Positions 16,492 through 25,340 of a stretch of 64,000 nucleotides of DNA are shown one piece after another. Numbering within the stretch: position 1 is the first letter of the stretch; each line of letters starts with the position of its first letter. A program made the position numbers and the translations under genes. The notes beneath the pieces are model-generated. The model was given only the letters and a program-made list of their open reading frames with translations. It was not told the DNA's origin and made no database searches. Source of the DNA: an uncultured Psychrosphaera sp. (GTDB lineage Bacteria > Pseudomonadota > Gammaproteobacteria > Enterobacterales > Alteromonadaceae); assembly GCF_947500655.1 (NCBI RefSeq), contig NZ_CANMSK010000009.1, positions 1 to 64,000 of the forward strand, in the 5' to 3' direction.

Positions 16492-17972
16492 TGAATAATA
16501 AAATAAACCATGTGGTTATCGCTGGCGGTGGTACTGCTGGCTGGATGGCGGCAGCTGCTATAACAAAATTAATTGGTCACGCTACCAAAGTCACACTTGT
16601 TGAATCTGATGATATTGGAACCGTTGGGGTTGGCGAAGCCACTATTCCACCAATTAAAACCTTTCATAAGTTGTTAGGTATTAACGAACAAGAAATGATG
16701 CGTTACACAAACGCGACCTTCAAATTAGGTATAAGCTTTGAAAATTGGGGACAAAAAGGTGATGAATACATTCACTCTTTTGGTATGACAGGTAAAGAAT
16801 GTTGGGCTGGTGAGTTTCATCATTTTTGGTTACATGGCTTACGTCATGGCCACACTAGCCCATTTGGTGATTATTGTTTAGAACTACAAGCTGCCAAAGC
16901 TAATAAATTTGGACTATCAGCCCAAAACCCAGTTAATTACGCCTATCATCTTGATGCAACTTTATACGCTAAATACTTACGGAATTTTAGTGAGAAGTTA
17001 GGCCTAAATCGACAAGAAGGGAAAATTTCTGAAGTTAGAAAGTGTAAATCCACAGGTAATATATCCGAGCTTGTGCTAGATAGTGGGCAAGTTATCAGTG
17101 GTGACTTATTTATTGATTGCACAGGCTTCAAAGGTCTACTGATTGAACAAGCACTGCATACCGGCTACGAAGACTGGTCTCATATCCTACCTTGCGATAG
17201 TGCGATTGCGGTACAAACAAAAACGGTTGAGTCACCTCGTCCTTATACTCGATCAATTGCACATGATAGTGGCTGGCAATGGCGTATCCCATTACAAAAT
17301 CGTGTTGGTAATGGTTTAGTTTATTGCAGTAAATATATTAGTGATGAGCAGGCAAAAGAAACATTACTCAATAATATTGAAGGTGAAATGTTAACAGAGC
17401 CTCGTGTCATTAAGTTTAAAACTGGACGAAGACGTAAGGGGTGGAATAAAAACTGTATTGCCTTAGGATTAGCTAGTGGGTTTATTGAGCCACTAGAATC
17501 AACCAGTATTCATTTGATTATGTCGGGTGTTATCCGTTTGTTAAGATTATTTCCTTTTGACGGTATTACCGACAATATAGTTAATGAATACAATAATAAG
17601 CTCGACAGTGAACTTAATTCTATTCGTGACTTTATTGTATTGCATTATAAAGTGACTGAACGTGATGACAGCAACTTTTGGGATCATTGTCGTACTATGG
17701 ATATTCCTGATTCGTTATCGCATAAAATTGACCTATTTAAGAATAGCGGACGCGTATTTTTAGATGATGGCGATATTTTCCGTGTCGATTCTTGGACTCA
17801 AGTTATGCTTGGTCAGAGAATTATGCCAGAACAATACCATCATATTGCGAGTATTATGACTGAGCAAGAATTAACGCAATTTATGAATGGCTTAAAACAG
17901 GATGTTAAACAACGCGTCCAGATGCTACCCAACCATAAAGACTTTATTGATAAGTATTGTAAAGCAGGATAA
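16491..17972 (+). CDS. tryptophan-halogenase-like flavoprotein (second of pair)
   Basis: A 493-residue paralogue of the preceding protein. FAD-binding GGGTAGW lies near residues 11-17, 'VGVGEATIPP' follows near residue 45, catalytic-lysine position Lys78 is kept ('NATFKLG'), and the WxWxIP motif is intact as GWQWRIP. So this copy has all the marks of an active flavin-dependent halogenase, unlike its neighbour. Start and stop overlap with the upstream gene by one base, so they are translated together and might form a heteromer. A reduced-flavin supplier (flavin reductase) is not in the window. The role in the glucan locus is unknown. Confidence 0.87.
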   Translation: MNNKINHVVIAGGGTAGWMAAAAITKLIGHATKVTLVESDDIGTVGVGEATIPPIKTFHKLLGINEQEMMRYTNATFKLGISFENWGQKGDEYIHSFGMTGKECWAGEFHHFWLHGLRHGHTSPFGDYCLELQAAKANKFGLSAQNPVNYAYHLDATLYAKYLRNFSEKLGLNRQEGKISEVRKCKSTGNISELVLDSGQVISGDLFIDCTGFKGLLIEQALHTGYEDWSHILPCDSAIAVQTKTVESPRPYTRSIAHDSGWQWRIPLQNRVGNGLVYCSKYISDEQAKETLLNNIEGEMLTEPRVIKFKTGRRRKGWNKNCIALGLASGFIEPLESTSIHLIMSGVIRLLRLFPFDGITDNIVNEYNNKLDSELNSIRDFIVLHYKVTERDDSNFWDHCRTMDIPDSLSHKIDLFKNSGRVFLDDGDIFRVDSWTQVMLGQRIMPEQYHHIASIMTEQELTQFMNGLKQDVKQRVQMLPNHKDFIDKYCKAG

Positions 17973-18005
17973 GCAATATCTAACTTCAAAATATCTCCAT
18001 AAAAG

Positions 18006-18035
18006 AAGCCGCTAATTTGAGCGGCTTTTTTATTT
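18006..18035 (+). terminator. terminator after halogenase-like pair
   Basis: AAGCCGCT (18006-18013) pairs with AGCGGCTT (18020-18027), followed by a T-rich run. It lies between convergent genes. Confidence 0.88.
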
Positions 18036-18075
18036 TAATAATATGTACGTGTGAAGAGAAAATACTAAGCAGTCA

Positions 18076-19293
18076 TTAAGCACTGATGGAATTAGAATCA
18101 AATACAGTTTCTTCGCCCATCACTATCACGTCTGCTTTTTTGAAGAAGTTAAAGTCCGTTGCAGTGCATGAACAGTAAGCGCCCATCATAGTGCTGACAA
18201 TCAAGTCACCATTGTTTAGTTTTGGTAACATAATATTGTCTGATATCACATCAATACTGTCACAAGTTGGTCCTGCTAAAACCGAAGAATAAACATCATT
18301 AGACTGCTTTACACTTTTAGTTTCGTACTTAGCTTCATCAAACATCAAGCCGCTAAAAGACCCATAAATTCCATCGTCTAAATAGTACCAAGTTTGTCCA
18401 TTGCGTTCAGCCTGTCCCATTACAGAGGCAATATTGGTGACTGATGGCGCAACTAAGTAACGTCCTGGCTCTGCAATAACTCTAACTGTTTCTGGCAATA
18501 CGTTTAATGCTTGACGGATAGGCTCGCAAAATATATTTATTGGTGATACATCTGCCGTATATTGCACCGGAAAACCACCGCCAATATCAAGAGTACTTAA
18601 TGCAGGTAAGCCTGCATCTGTCACTTGTTGCATGATTTCATTACAACGTGATATTGCAATAGCGTATTTATCGCCAGATCGCGTTTGTGACCCAACATGA
18701 AACGACAAACCTTTTATACGAATACCTAAGTCAAACGCATGAGTTATAAGCTCTAATGCTTGCTCTGGTTTACAGCCAAACTTTTTAGATAAGTCAGCGA
18801 GAACATCAGCATTAGGAAAGCTGATACGCAATAAAAGCTCGACCTGCTCACGATAAGGAATAAACTTTTCTAATTCATTTACGTTATCCACAACAAACAC
18901 AGTACAGCCATAACGTAATGCGTGTTGAATATCACTGTCACGTTTTATTGGATGCGTTTGGATTGTACGTTCACTTGGTACGCCAACAGATTGCACTAAG
19001 TCTACTTCTCCGTTAGTGGCCAAATCAAAATAAGCCCCTTCTGCCAGTAACGTTCTAACTACCGCTGGATGAGGTAATGGCTTAAGTGCGTAATGCAATT
19101 CAACGTTTGGTAATGCGTCTTGTAATGCACGATATTGCTGACGAACCACGTCACAATCTAATACCATTAACGGCGTGCCAAACTGCGCAACTAAAGAGTC
19201 AATAGTATTACTGTCTAATGAGTTAGCAACATCACCGTTAATAGGTGAAACAATGGTTGAGGTTAAGTTCTTTTCTAAGTTTGTAACAGACAT
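18076..19293 (-). CDS. group IV ornithine/lysine decarboxylase (PLP, alanine-racemase fold)
   Basis: About 405 residues from the ATG at 19291-19293, chosen over an ATG eight codons upstream because GGAG lies about nine bases before it. This is the eukaryotic-type decarboxylase fold: an N-terminal TIM barrel with the PLP lysine Lys71 in 'HYALKPLPHP', 'HVGSQ' and the glycine loop 'DIGGGFPV', then a beta domain with the catalytic 'GPTCDSID' (Cys344) and 'GAYCSC'. It removes CO2 from ornithine or lysine to give putrescine or cadaverine in the cytosol. It sits inside the glucan locus between the halogenase pair and the GH3 operon without obvious link, and no LacI-type operator precedes it. Which amino acid is preferred cannot be told. 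Confidence 0.88.
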   Translation of the reverse strand: MSVTNLEKNLTSTIVSPINGDVANSLDSNTIDSLVAQFGTPLMVLDCDVVRQQYRALQDALPNVELHYALKPLPHPAVVRTLLAEGAYFDLATNGEVDLVQSVGVPSERTIQTHPIKRDSDIQHALRYGCTVFVVDNVNELEKFIPYREQVELLLRISFPNADVLADLSKKFGCKPEQALELITHAFDLGIRIKGLSFHVGSQTRSGDKYAIAISRCNEIMQQVTDAGLPALSTLDIGGGFPVQYTADVSPINIFCEPIRQALNVLPETVRVIAEPGRYLVAPSVTNIASVMGQAERNGQTWYYLDDGIYGSFSGLMFDEAKYETKSVKQSNDVYSSVLAGPTCDSIDVISDNIMLPKLNNGDLIVSTMMGAYCSCTATDFNFFKKADVIVMGEETVFDSNSISA

Positions 19294-19317
19294 CGCAATT
19301 TCTCCAAACGTTTTCAT

Positions 19318-19855
19318 AAAGCTATATAAACCAATTAAGGTTTGAGCGAGTTAAACATATTTAAATATTCAAATTCACTCTTGGATAGTTGCTCTATTGC
19401 CTGGCCGCATTTGCGATGTACTTGGATTGGCTATCAACAAGAAGTGGCGGGATAATAAATAAATTTTCGCCTAATGCAACTTTTTATTATTCAATAAAAC
19501 AGACTTTTTGATGATGTTTTTTCTAGAGAGTAATACAGGAGAAACCAACAGTAATTTACAATTACTATATATATTTCAGACAGATAAATAAAAGTACGTG
19601 TTAATAATTATGTTAACTGCAGGTTAATGAGAACGGTTTTTGAGTCTTTATCCATATCCTCAAAATATTTTTATCGTGAAGTAATAAAATATTTATTGAA
19701 ATAGCATTAATCAAGTAATCCACTTAGTTTTCATTAAAAAGTAGATAATTATTTCCAAAAAAAAATGGAAGCTAGGCTTCCATTTTTAATCATTATTTAT
19801 GTATCAACGTTTCGTAAATGAAAGGTACATAGCACCTAGCATTTAAGCGCTATGA
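19318..19855. other. 538-bp gene-free AT-rich spacer
   Basis: No open frame with a ribosome site is visible between the decarboxylase and the GH3 gene, both on the minus strand. It must hold the decarboxylase promoter, and it contains the GH3 terminator at 19757-19787. I see no repeat or RNA gene. Confidence 0.6.
19757..19787 (-). terminator. terminator of the sugar permease-GH3 operon
   Basis: AAAAATGGAAGC (19761-19772) and GCTTCCATTTTT (19776-19787) form a perfect 12-bp stem with a 3-base loop. On the minus strand it ends in a long T-run. It is 70 bp past the GH3 stop. Confidence 0.85.
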
Positions 19856-22405
19856 TCACTGACAACTAATTGTCGCTTGAGCAGCTGTATTAGGCTCAAG
19901 TTTAATGTCTGCAACACTAAGTTTAAGTTTACCTTTTGATGATAATTCAAATGGTACAACTAAGTTACTCATAATAGTGCCGGTATTTGCATAACAAGCC
20001 ATATCAATTGACAGCGTTTGCCATTCGTTTAGCGGCATTGCATTTAGTTGTTTTGTGATATCAATACTTGAACCACAGCTATTTTGACTATCGCCTTCAC
20101 CTTCGCAGTTCATCGATAGTTCAACTTTACCCGCTGGCTTTTCCATAACGTTAACTTGGAAGTATAATGCAGATTGCACTTCTAGGGCTGAGCGTAAATC
20201 TTCACGAAAACTACTTTTACTAGCGATTCTTATACCTGCTCTTTCTGAGCCGTCTAATGTTATTTGGCGTGCATCTTCTTGCACTACTTTATCCACTGTA
20301 CGATAAGCTAATGCACCCAATGTCTGTGCACTAGATTTAACTTCCATTTCTTTATCGCCTGAAAATAACCATAGTAACCAAGGTTTTTGCATTTCACCGT
20401 TAAATATTTGTCTCGTAGTTACTTGAGATAAGTCACGTTTAACAACGTCGTTTAAGTTATCAGGCAGTACGTTTTTATCACCATACTGCAAACCAAAACC
20501 ATACGGTAATAATGGAGTGTAGTTTTCATCAAAACGATTTATCACTGCTTGGTCTGGAGATTTAGGCCAAGTAAAAGATAATTTACCTTTGAAGTCATTT
20601 TGAACTGAACCGTCCGCATTAGCCAAAATAACATCCGCTACGCCTTGCCCTTCTGAACCCGGTAACCAAGCTGCTACAAATGCATCACTTGCGTTAAGTT
20701 CGGCATTCACCCACATTGGACGACCCGATAAGAAGATTGAAACTACTGGAATACCTTGAGCTTTAAGTTTCTGAAGTAACGCTAAATCTGCTTTTTCACC
20801 ACGTTGATAATCTAAGTTTTCACGGTCACCATGACCTTCTGCGTAAGGTTCTTCACCAAAGACAACAACCGCAACGTCAGGTTTGGTTGTGAACGTACCA
20901 TCTTCACTCAATGTCACTTTACCGCCTGCTGATTTTACTTGGTCAGCAATTCCTTTATAGATAGACGAACCACCTGGGAAGTCTGCATTAGTGTTATTAG
21001 TACCTTGCCAAGTGATTGACCAACCACCAGATTGTTTACCGATATTATCAGCACCGTTACCCGCTACTAGAATGTGACTTGTTGGCTTAATAGGTAATAC
21101 ATTTTTATTTTTTAATAATACCAAAGACTCTTGAACCGCTTGGCGTGCAACATCTCTATGCGCTTGAGCACCAATCAATTCAACTTTACCAGAGAATTGA
21201 CGATTAGCTGGGCTTGGTTTATTAAACAAATCAGCACGTAATTTAACGCGTAAAATACGAGTAACTGCATCGTCAATACGACTCATTGCAATAACACCAT
21301 CTTTTACTTGTTGTACTGTATTTTCAAACAAAGGTTTCCAAGCAGCAGTTGGCACCATGAAAATATCTAAGCCAGCGTTAATTGCTTGAGGGCAATTTTC
21401 GTTAGTACAGCCTTTGATTTGACCATGACCATTCCAGTCACCAACAATAAATCCATCAAAACCCATTTGTTCTTTAAGAACATTAGTTAATAGATATTTA
21501 TTACCGTGAATTTTATCACCGTGCCAGCTATTAAAAGATGCCATTACAGATTGCGCACCAGCAGATAAACCGCCAACGTAACCTTGTGCATGAATATCAA
21601 ATAACTCTTGCTCAGAAGCAATATTATCACCTTGATCATCACCTTTTACGGTACCGCCATCACCTACAAAGTGCTTAACTGTACTAATAACTCGGTCATT
21701 ACTTAAAAAGTCTTTATCTGCATGGCCCTGTAAACCTTTTACAATAGACGCTGCATAACTACGAACAATCTCTGGATCTTCAGAGTAACCTTCATAAGTA
21801 CGACCCCAACGGTCATCACGAACGACAGCTACAGTAGGAGCAAATACCCAATCAATACCAGTAACCATTACTTCTGTAGCCGTTACCTTTGCAATCTCTT
21901 CAATTAAATCAGGGTTGTTAGCTGCACCAAGACCTATGTTATGCGGGAACAAGGTCGCGCCAATTACATTGTTATGACCGTGAACTGCATCCGTTCCCCA
22001 CATTGTTGGAATATTAGAGCCATCAATACTGTCATCTATAGATGCTTGATATAAATCTTCAGCTAATTTAATCCAATCTGCAGGAGTCGATTGTTTATTA
22101 TTGTTTGGAAAACCACCGCCACCATTAAGGTAAGAACCAAAACCATACTTACGCATATCTTCAACGGTAATATCACGAATTTCAGGTTGCATCATTTGCG
22201 CAACTTTTTGCTCAAGCGTCATTGTTGACATTATTTCAACAATTTTACTTTCGATTTTGTCATCTTTTTTAACAGCAATATCTAATACAGGCCAAATATC
22301 ACTCGCATCTTTTTCAGATGAGTCAGGGCCAGTTCCACAGGCAGCTAATGTCATTGCGACAACAGAAGCAATTACCGTCTTATGATTTAAAAATGATTTT
22401 TTCAT
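19856..22405 (-). CDS. GH3 beta-glucosidase / exo-glucanase, lipoprotein
   Basis: About 849 residues from the second in-frame ATG (22403-22405), preferred because it starts the charged-hydrophobic signal MKKSFLNHKT...; the frame is open to 22420. The lipobox LAACGT predicts a lipid-anchored, periplasmic or outer-membrane enzyme. The GH3 N-domain carries 'WGTDAVHGHNNV', 'DDRWGRTYEGYSEDP', 'KHFVGDGGT' and the nucleophile Asp in 'IVGDWNGHG' (Asp323, or 328 from the upstream ATG). The GH3 C-domain follows, and an extra beta-rich domain of about 170 residues ends the protein. This layout fits ExoP/CelD-type exo-beta-glucosidases that trim cello- and laminari-oligosaccharides to glucose. It is 13 bp downstream of an FHS sugar permease gene, so released monosaccharide could be imported by it. 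Confidence 0.93.
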   Translation of the reverse strand: MKKSFLNHKTVIASVVAMTLAACGTGPDSSEKDASDIWPVLDIAVKKDDKIESKIVEIMSTMTLEQKVAQMMQPEIRDITVEDMRKYGFGSYLNGGGGFPNNNKQSTPADWIKLAEDLYQASIDDSIDGSNIPTMWGTDAVHGHNNVIGATLFPHNIGLGAANNPDLIEEIAKVTATEVMVTGIDWVFAPTVAVVRDDRWGRTYEGYSEDPEIVRSYAASIVKGLQGHADKDFLSNDRVISTVKHFVGDGGTVKGDDQGDNIASEQELFDIHAQGYVGGLSAGAQSVMASFNSWHGDKIHGNKYLLTNVLKEQMGFDGFIVGDWNGHGQIKGCTNENCPQAINAGLDIFMVPTAAWKPLFENTVQQVKDGVIAMSRIDDAVTRILRVKLRADLFNKPSPANRQFSGKVELIGAQAHRDVARQAVQESLVLLKNKNVLPIKPTSHILVAGNGADNIGKQSGGWSITWQGTNNTNADFPGGSSIYKGIADQVKSAGGKVTLSEDGTFTTKPDVAVVVFGEEPYAEGHGDRENLDYQRGEKADLALLQKLKAQGIPVVSIFLSGRPMWVNAELNASDAFVAAWLPGSEGQGVADVILANADGSVQNDFKGKLSFTWPKSPDQAVINRFDENYTPLLPYGFGLQYGDKNVLPDNLNDVVKRDLSQVTTRQIFNGEMQKPWLLWLFSGDKEMEVKSSAQTLGALAYRTVDKVVQEDARQITLDGSERAGIRIASKSSFREDLRSALEVQSALYFQVNVMEKPAGKVELSMNCEGEGDSQNSCGSSIDITKQLNAMPLNEWQTLSIDMACYANTGTIMSNLVVPFELSSKGKLKLSVADIKLEPNTAAQATISCQ

Positions 22406-22433
22406 ATTAATATTTCTCATAAATTATTTTACT

Positions 22434-23687
22434 TTAAACGTTAACTGTTTCTGGTTTACTACCAACCAAACCGTAGTACGCTATGTAGGCGTAACAAATA
22501 ATTGGTAAAGCAAACGCGAGTTGTACACCAATTGAATCCGCTAATACACCTTGAAGTACTGGCACAATAGCACCACCTACAATAGCCAAACATAAAATAC
22601 CTGAACCTTGGCTTGTGTGTTTACCTAAACCTTTTAACGCTAGGCTGAAAATAGTTGGGAACATAATAGAGTTACATAACCCCACTAATAAAATTGCCCA
22701 CATAGCCACAGAGCCAGAAGTTAGAATAGTTATAATAATTAGTACCATCGCCGCTGATGCATTAAATGCTAATGCTTTGCCTGCTGCTACTTTTTGCATA
22801 ATAGCTGCACCAAGGAAACGACCAACCATTGCACCGCCCCAATAATAAGTTAAATACTTGGCAGCTTCTTTTTCTTCTAAGCCAGCAATATCTGCTTCAC
22901 CAAAGAAACTAACTAAAAAGCCACCAATAGAAGCTTCAGCGCCTACGTAAACAAAAATACCAACAGCACCCAATACTAAATGACGATATTGCAATGCAGA
23001 TCCTTCTACTTTTTCACTCTCTTCAGCTTCAGCTTCTTTTAAGTTAGGTAATTTTAAATAGGCAAATATTGCGGCTAAAATTAATAACATTGCAGTTAAC
23101 ACGAGATAAGGTATTTGAACTGACTCAGCATTTTGCGCTTTGCTTACTGCGCTAGTAGCTTCATCTAAAATTAACCACGCGCCTAAATATGGTGCCACAG
23201 TCGTACCTAGAGCATTAAATGCTTGCGTCATTGTTAAACGAGATGAAGCCGTTTCTTTAGGACCTAATAAGGTAACAAAAGGGTTGGCTGACACCTGTAA
23301 TAGAGTGATACCACTGGCTAATACAAACAAAGCTCCTAAAAATAATGGATAGCTATGGACTGACGCCGCAGGATAAAACATTAAACAACCTACAGCTGCG
23401 ACAACTAACCCAATAACAATCCCTTTTTGATAACCTAGTTTTTTCACCAAAAAGCCAGAAGGTAATGACACTAAGAAGTAGGCACTAAAAAAACAAAAAT
23501 GAACCAACATAGCTTGTGTGTAGTTAAGGTCAAAAACCCCTTTTAAGTGTGGAATAAGTATATCGTTCATGCAGGTAATAAAGCCCCACATGAAGAACAA
23601 AGTCGTTAATGACGTCAAGGCAAAGTTGTAGTTCTTACCGTCATTGATTGTGTTGTGCATATCTGTTGAATGACCAGACGAAGCCAT
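22434..23687 (-). CDS. FHS-family glucose/galactose-type MFS permease
   Basis: A 417-residue, 12-segment carrier of the fucose-galactose-glucose:H+ symporter family. Typical wording is present: '[19 protein letters not shown]' in helix 1, '[12 protein letters not shown]', '[10 protein letters not shown]' and a last repeat around '[20 protein letters not shown]'. It is the first gene of an operon with the GH3 lipoprotein 13 bp downstream, so glucose released outside by GH3 is the natural cargo, which is inference. It is divergent from the GH1 gene and shares the 243-bp control region with the TGTAAGCGCTTTCA operator at 23816. Confidence 0.88.
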   Translation of the reverse strand: MASSGHSTDMHNTINDGKNYNFALTSLTTLFFMWGFITCMNDILIPHLKGVFDLNYTQAMLVHFCFFSAYFLVSLPSGFLVKKLGYQKGIVIGLVVAAVGCLMFYPAASVHSYPLFLGALFVLASGITLLQVSANPFVTLLGPKETASSRLTMTQAFNALGTTVAPYLGAWLILDEATSAVSKAQNAESVQIPYLVLTAMLLILAAIFAYLKLPNLKEAEAEESEKVEGSALQYRHLVLGAVGIFVYVGAEASIGGFLVSFFGEADIAGLEEKEAAKYLTYYWGGAMVGRFLGAAIMQKVAAGKALAFNASAAMVLIIITILTSGSVAMWAILLVGLCNSIMFPTIFSLALKGLGKHTSQGSGILCLAIVGGAIVPVLQGVLADSIGVQLAFALPIICYAYIAYYGLVGSKPETVNV

Positions 23688-23815
23688 GGTGTTCCCCTCA
23701 AGATTGATTTTTATTTTGTTAAATTTTTATTATTGGGTATACAAGAAAAAAATTAATAGTTGGATAGAAAATCATTATTGACCTTTGACCAATTACTAAT
23801 TACCCTTACCTGAAT

Positions 23816-23829
23816 TGTAAGCGCTTTCA
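23816..23829. promoter_or_regulatory. LacI-family operator in divergent region
   Basis: TGTAAGCGCTTTCA, identical to the two copies upstream of the TonB receptor. It lies 102 bp before the GH1 start and 129 bp before the permease start, so it could control both directions. Confidence 0.78.
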
Positions 23830-23930
23830 TTGTCAGTATTAGAAAGGTTTATGTCTATTTTTTCAAGTGTTTTATATATGTATAGAAATATAACGCTACA
23901 AATTAAAACAAAAACTAAGTTAGAGTTATT

Positions 23931-25271
23931 ATGACCGCAATTAAATTACCATCGAATTCAAAAATGTTATCGCCAGATTTCACCTTTGGTGTAGCAACAG
24001 CTTCCTTCCAAATTGAAGGTGGTATAGACGACCGACTACCATGTATATGGGATACTTTTTGTGCCAAAGAAGGCACAGTTGTAGACAACTCTGACGGTTC
24101 AGTTGCTTGTGATCATTATAATCTATGGCCTCAAGATGTTGAATTAATTGAATCGTTAGGCGTTGATGCTTATCGCCTTTCTATTTCATGGCCACGCGTA
24201 ATTACGGTTGACGGTCAATTAAATCCAAAAGGTGTAAAGTTTTACACTGACCTGTTAGATGCATTAAATGCCAAAGGCATTAAAACTTTTGTTACTTTAT
24301 ACCACTGGGACTTACCGCAACATCTTGAAGACCAAGGTGGCTGGTTAAATCGTGAAACTTCTTATAAATATGCAGAGTATGTTGATTTAATTACTAAAGC
24401 ATTGGGCAGTAGAGTTCATTCTTACGCCACTTTTAACGAACCATTTTGCAGTGCTTTCTTAGGTTATGAAATTGGTGTACATGCTCCAGGTATCGTAGGT
24501 AAAGAATTTGGTCGTAAAGCAGCGCATCATATTCTGTTAGCTCATGGTTTAGGCATGAAGGTGTTACAAAAAAATAGCCCTGATAGCATGAATGGTATTG
24601 TTCTAAACTTTACGCCTTGTTACCCATCAACAGATTCACCTGAAGATAAATTAGCAGCTGATTACGCTGACCAATATATAAATCAGTGGTACGCAAAGCC
24701 ATTATTTGATGCTGCCTACCCTGCAATGATTGATGAATTACCTGATAACTGTAAACCAATAATTCTTGATGGCGATATGGAGATCATTGCTCAGCCTCTT
24801 GATTTTATAGGCATTAATTACTATACACGTTTGACTTACAGTGCACCTACCGAAGTTGGTGAGTTTTATACTGAGCTAGAGCATTTATATCCTAGAACGG
24901 ATATAGGCTGGGAAATTTATCCAAAAGCTTTAACAGAATTATTAGTATCACTAAACAAGCTATATAAATTGCCTCCTATATATATAGCAGAAAATGGTGC
25001 CGCTATGCCTGATAAAGTAGAGAATGGCGTGATCAACGATTTAGATCGTATCGATTATTACAATACTCACCTTAATGCGGTAAACGATGCTATTGAACAA
25101 GGTGTTAACGTACAAGGTTATTTTGCTTGGAGCTTAATGGACAACTTTGAATGGGCAGAAGGATACTTAAAACGCTTTGGTATTGTTCGAGTTGATTATG
25201 TCACACAAGAAAGAACCATTAAAAATAGCGGTCACGCTTATAAAGCGTTAATTAGCCAACGTCAAAAATAA
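23931..25271 (+). CDS. GH1 beta-glucosidase
   Basis: A 446-residue cytosolic retaining beta-glucosidase of usual family length. Acid/base Glu170 lies in TFNEP and nucleophile Glu354 in the IAENG segment. The N-terminal family signature is 'FTFGVATASFQIEG', and 'WSLMDNFEWAEGY' near residue 402 forms the aglycone/glycone pocket. No signal peptide, so it acts on disaccharides or oligosaccharides already imported, probably by the GPH symporter encoded 69 bp downstream. A strong terminator separates the two genes. Cellobiose or laminaribiose is the likely substrate, but GH1 specificity cannot be read from these motifs alone. Confidence 0.95.
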   Translation: MTAIKLPSNSKMLSPDFTFGVATASFQIEGGIDDRLPCIWDTFCAKEGTVVDNSDGSVACDHYNLWPQDVELIESLGVDAYRLSISWPRVITVDGQLNPKGVKFYTDLLDALNAKGIKTFVTLYHWDLPQHLEDQGGWLNRETSYKYAEYVDLITKALGSRVHSYATFNEPFCSAFLGYEIGVHAPGIVGKEFGRKAAHHILLAHGLGMKVLQKNSPDSMNGIVLNFTPCYPSTDSPEDKLAADYADQYINQWYAKPLFDAAYPAMIDELPDNCKPIILDGDMEIIAQPLDFIGINYYTRLTYSAPTEVGEFYTELEHLYPRTDIGWEIYPKALTELLVSLNKLYKLPPIYIAENGAAMPDKVENGVINDLDRIDYYNTHLNAVNDAIEQGVNVQGYFAWSLMDNFEWAEGYLKRFGIVRVDYVTQERTIKNSGHAYKALISQRQK

Positions 25272-25274
25272 TGT

Positions 25275-25305
25275 AAACAAGGCCTTTTAAAAGGCCTTGT
25301 TTTTA
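25275..25305 (+). terminator. terminator after GH1 gene
   Basis: AAACAAGGCCTTTT (25275-25288) is followed directly by its full reverse complement (25289-25302) and more T. The stem is GC-rich in the middle. Expression of the symporter gene downstream would need read-through or its own promoter. Confidence 0.85.
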
Positions 25306-25340
25306 TCTTAATATTATAAAAACAACAATAAGAATCAATC

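Noticed and set aside
19842..19855. TTTAAGCGCTATGA, a partial match to the LacI-type operator
   Set aside because: Only 10 of 14 bases fit and it lies at the 3' end of the GH3 gene, not before a start.
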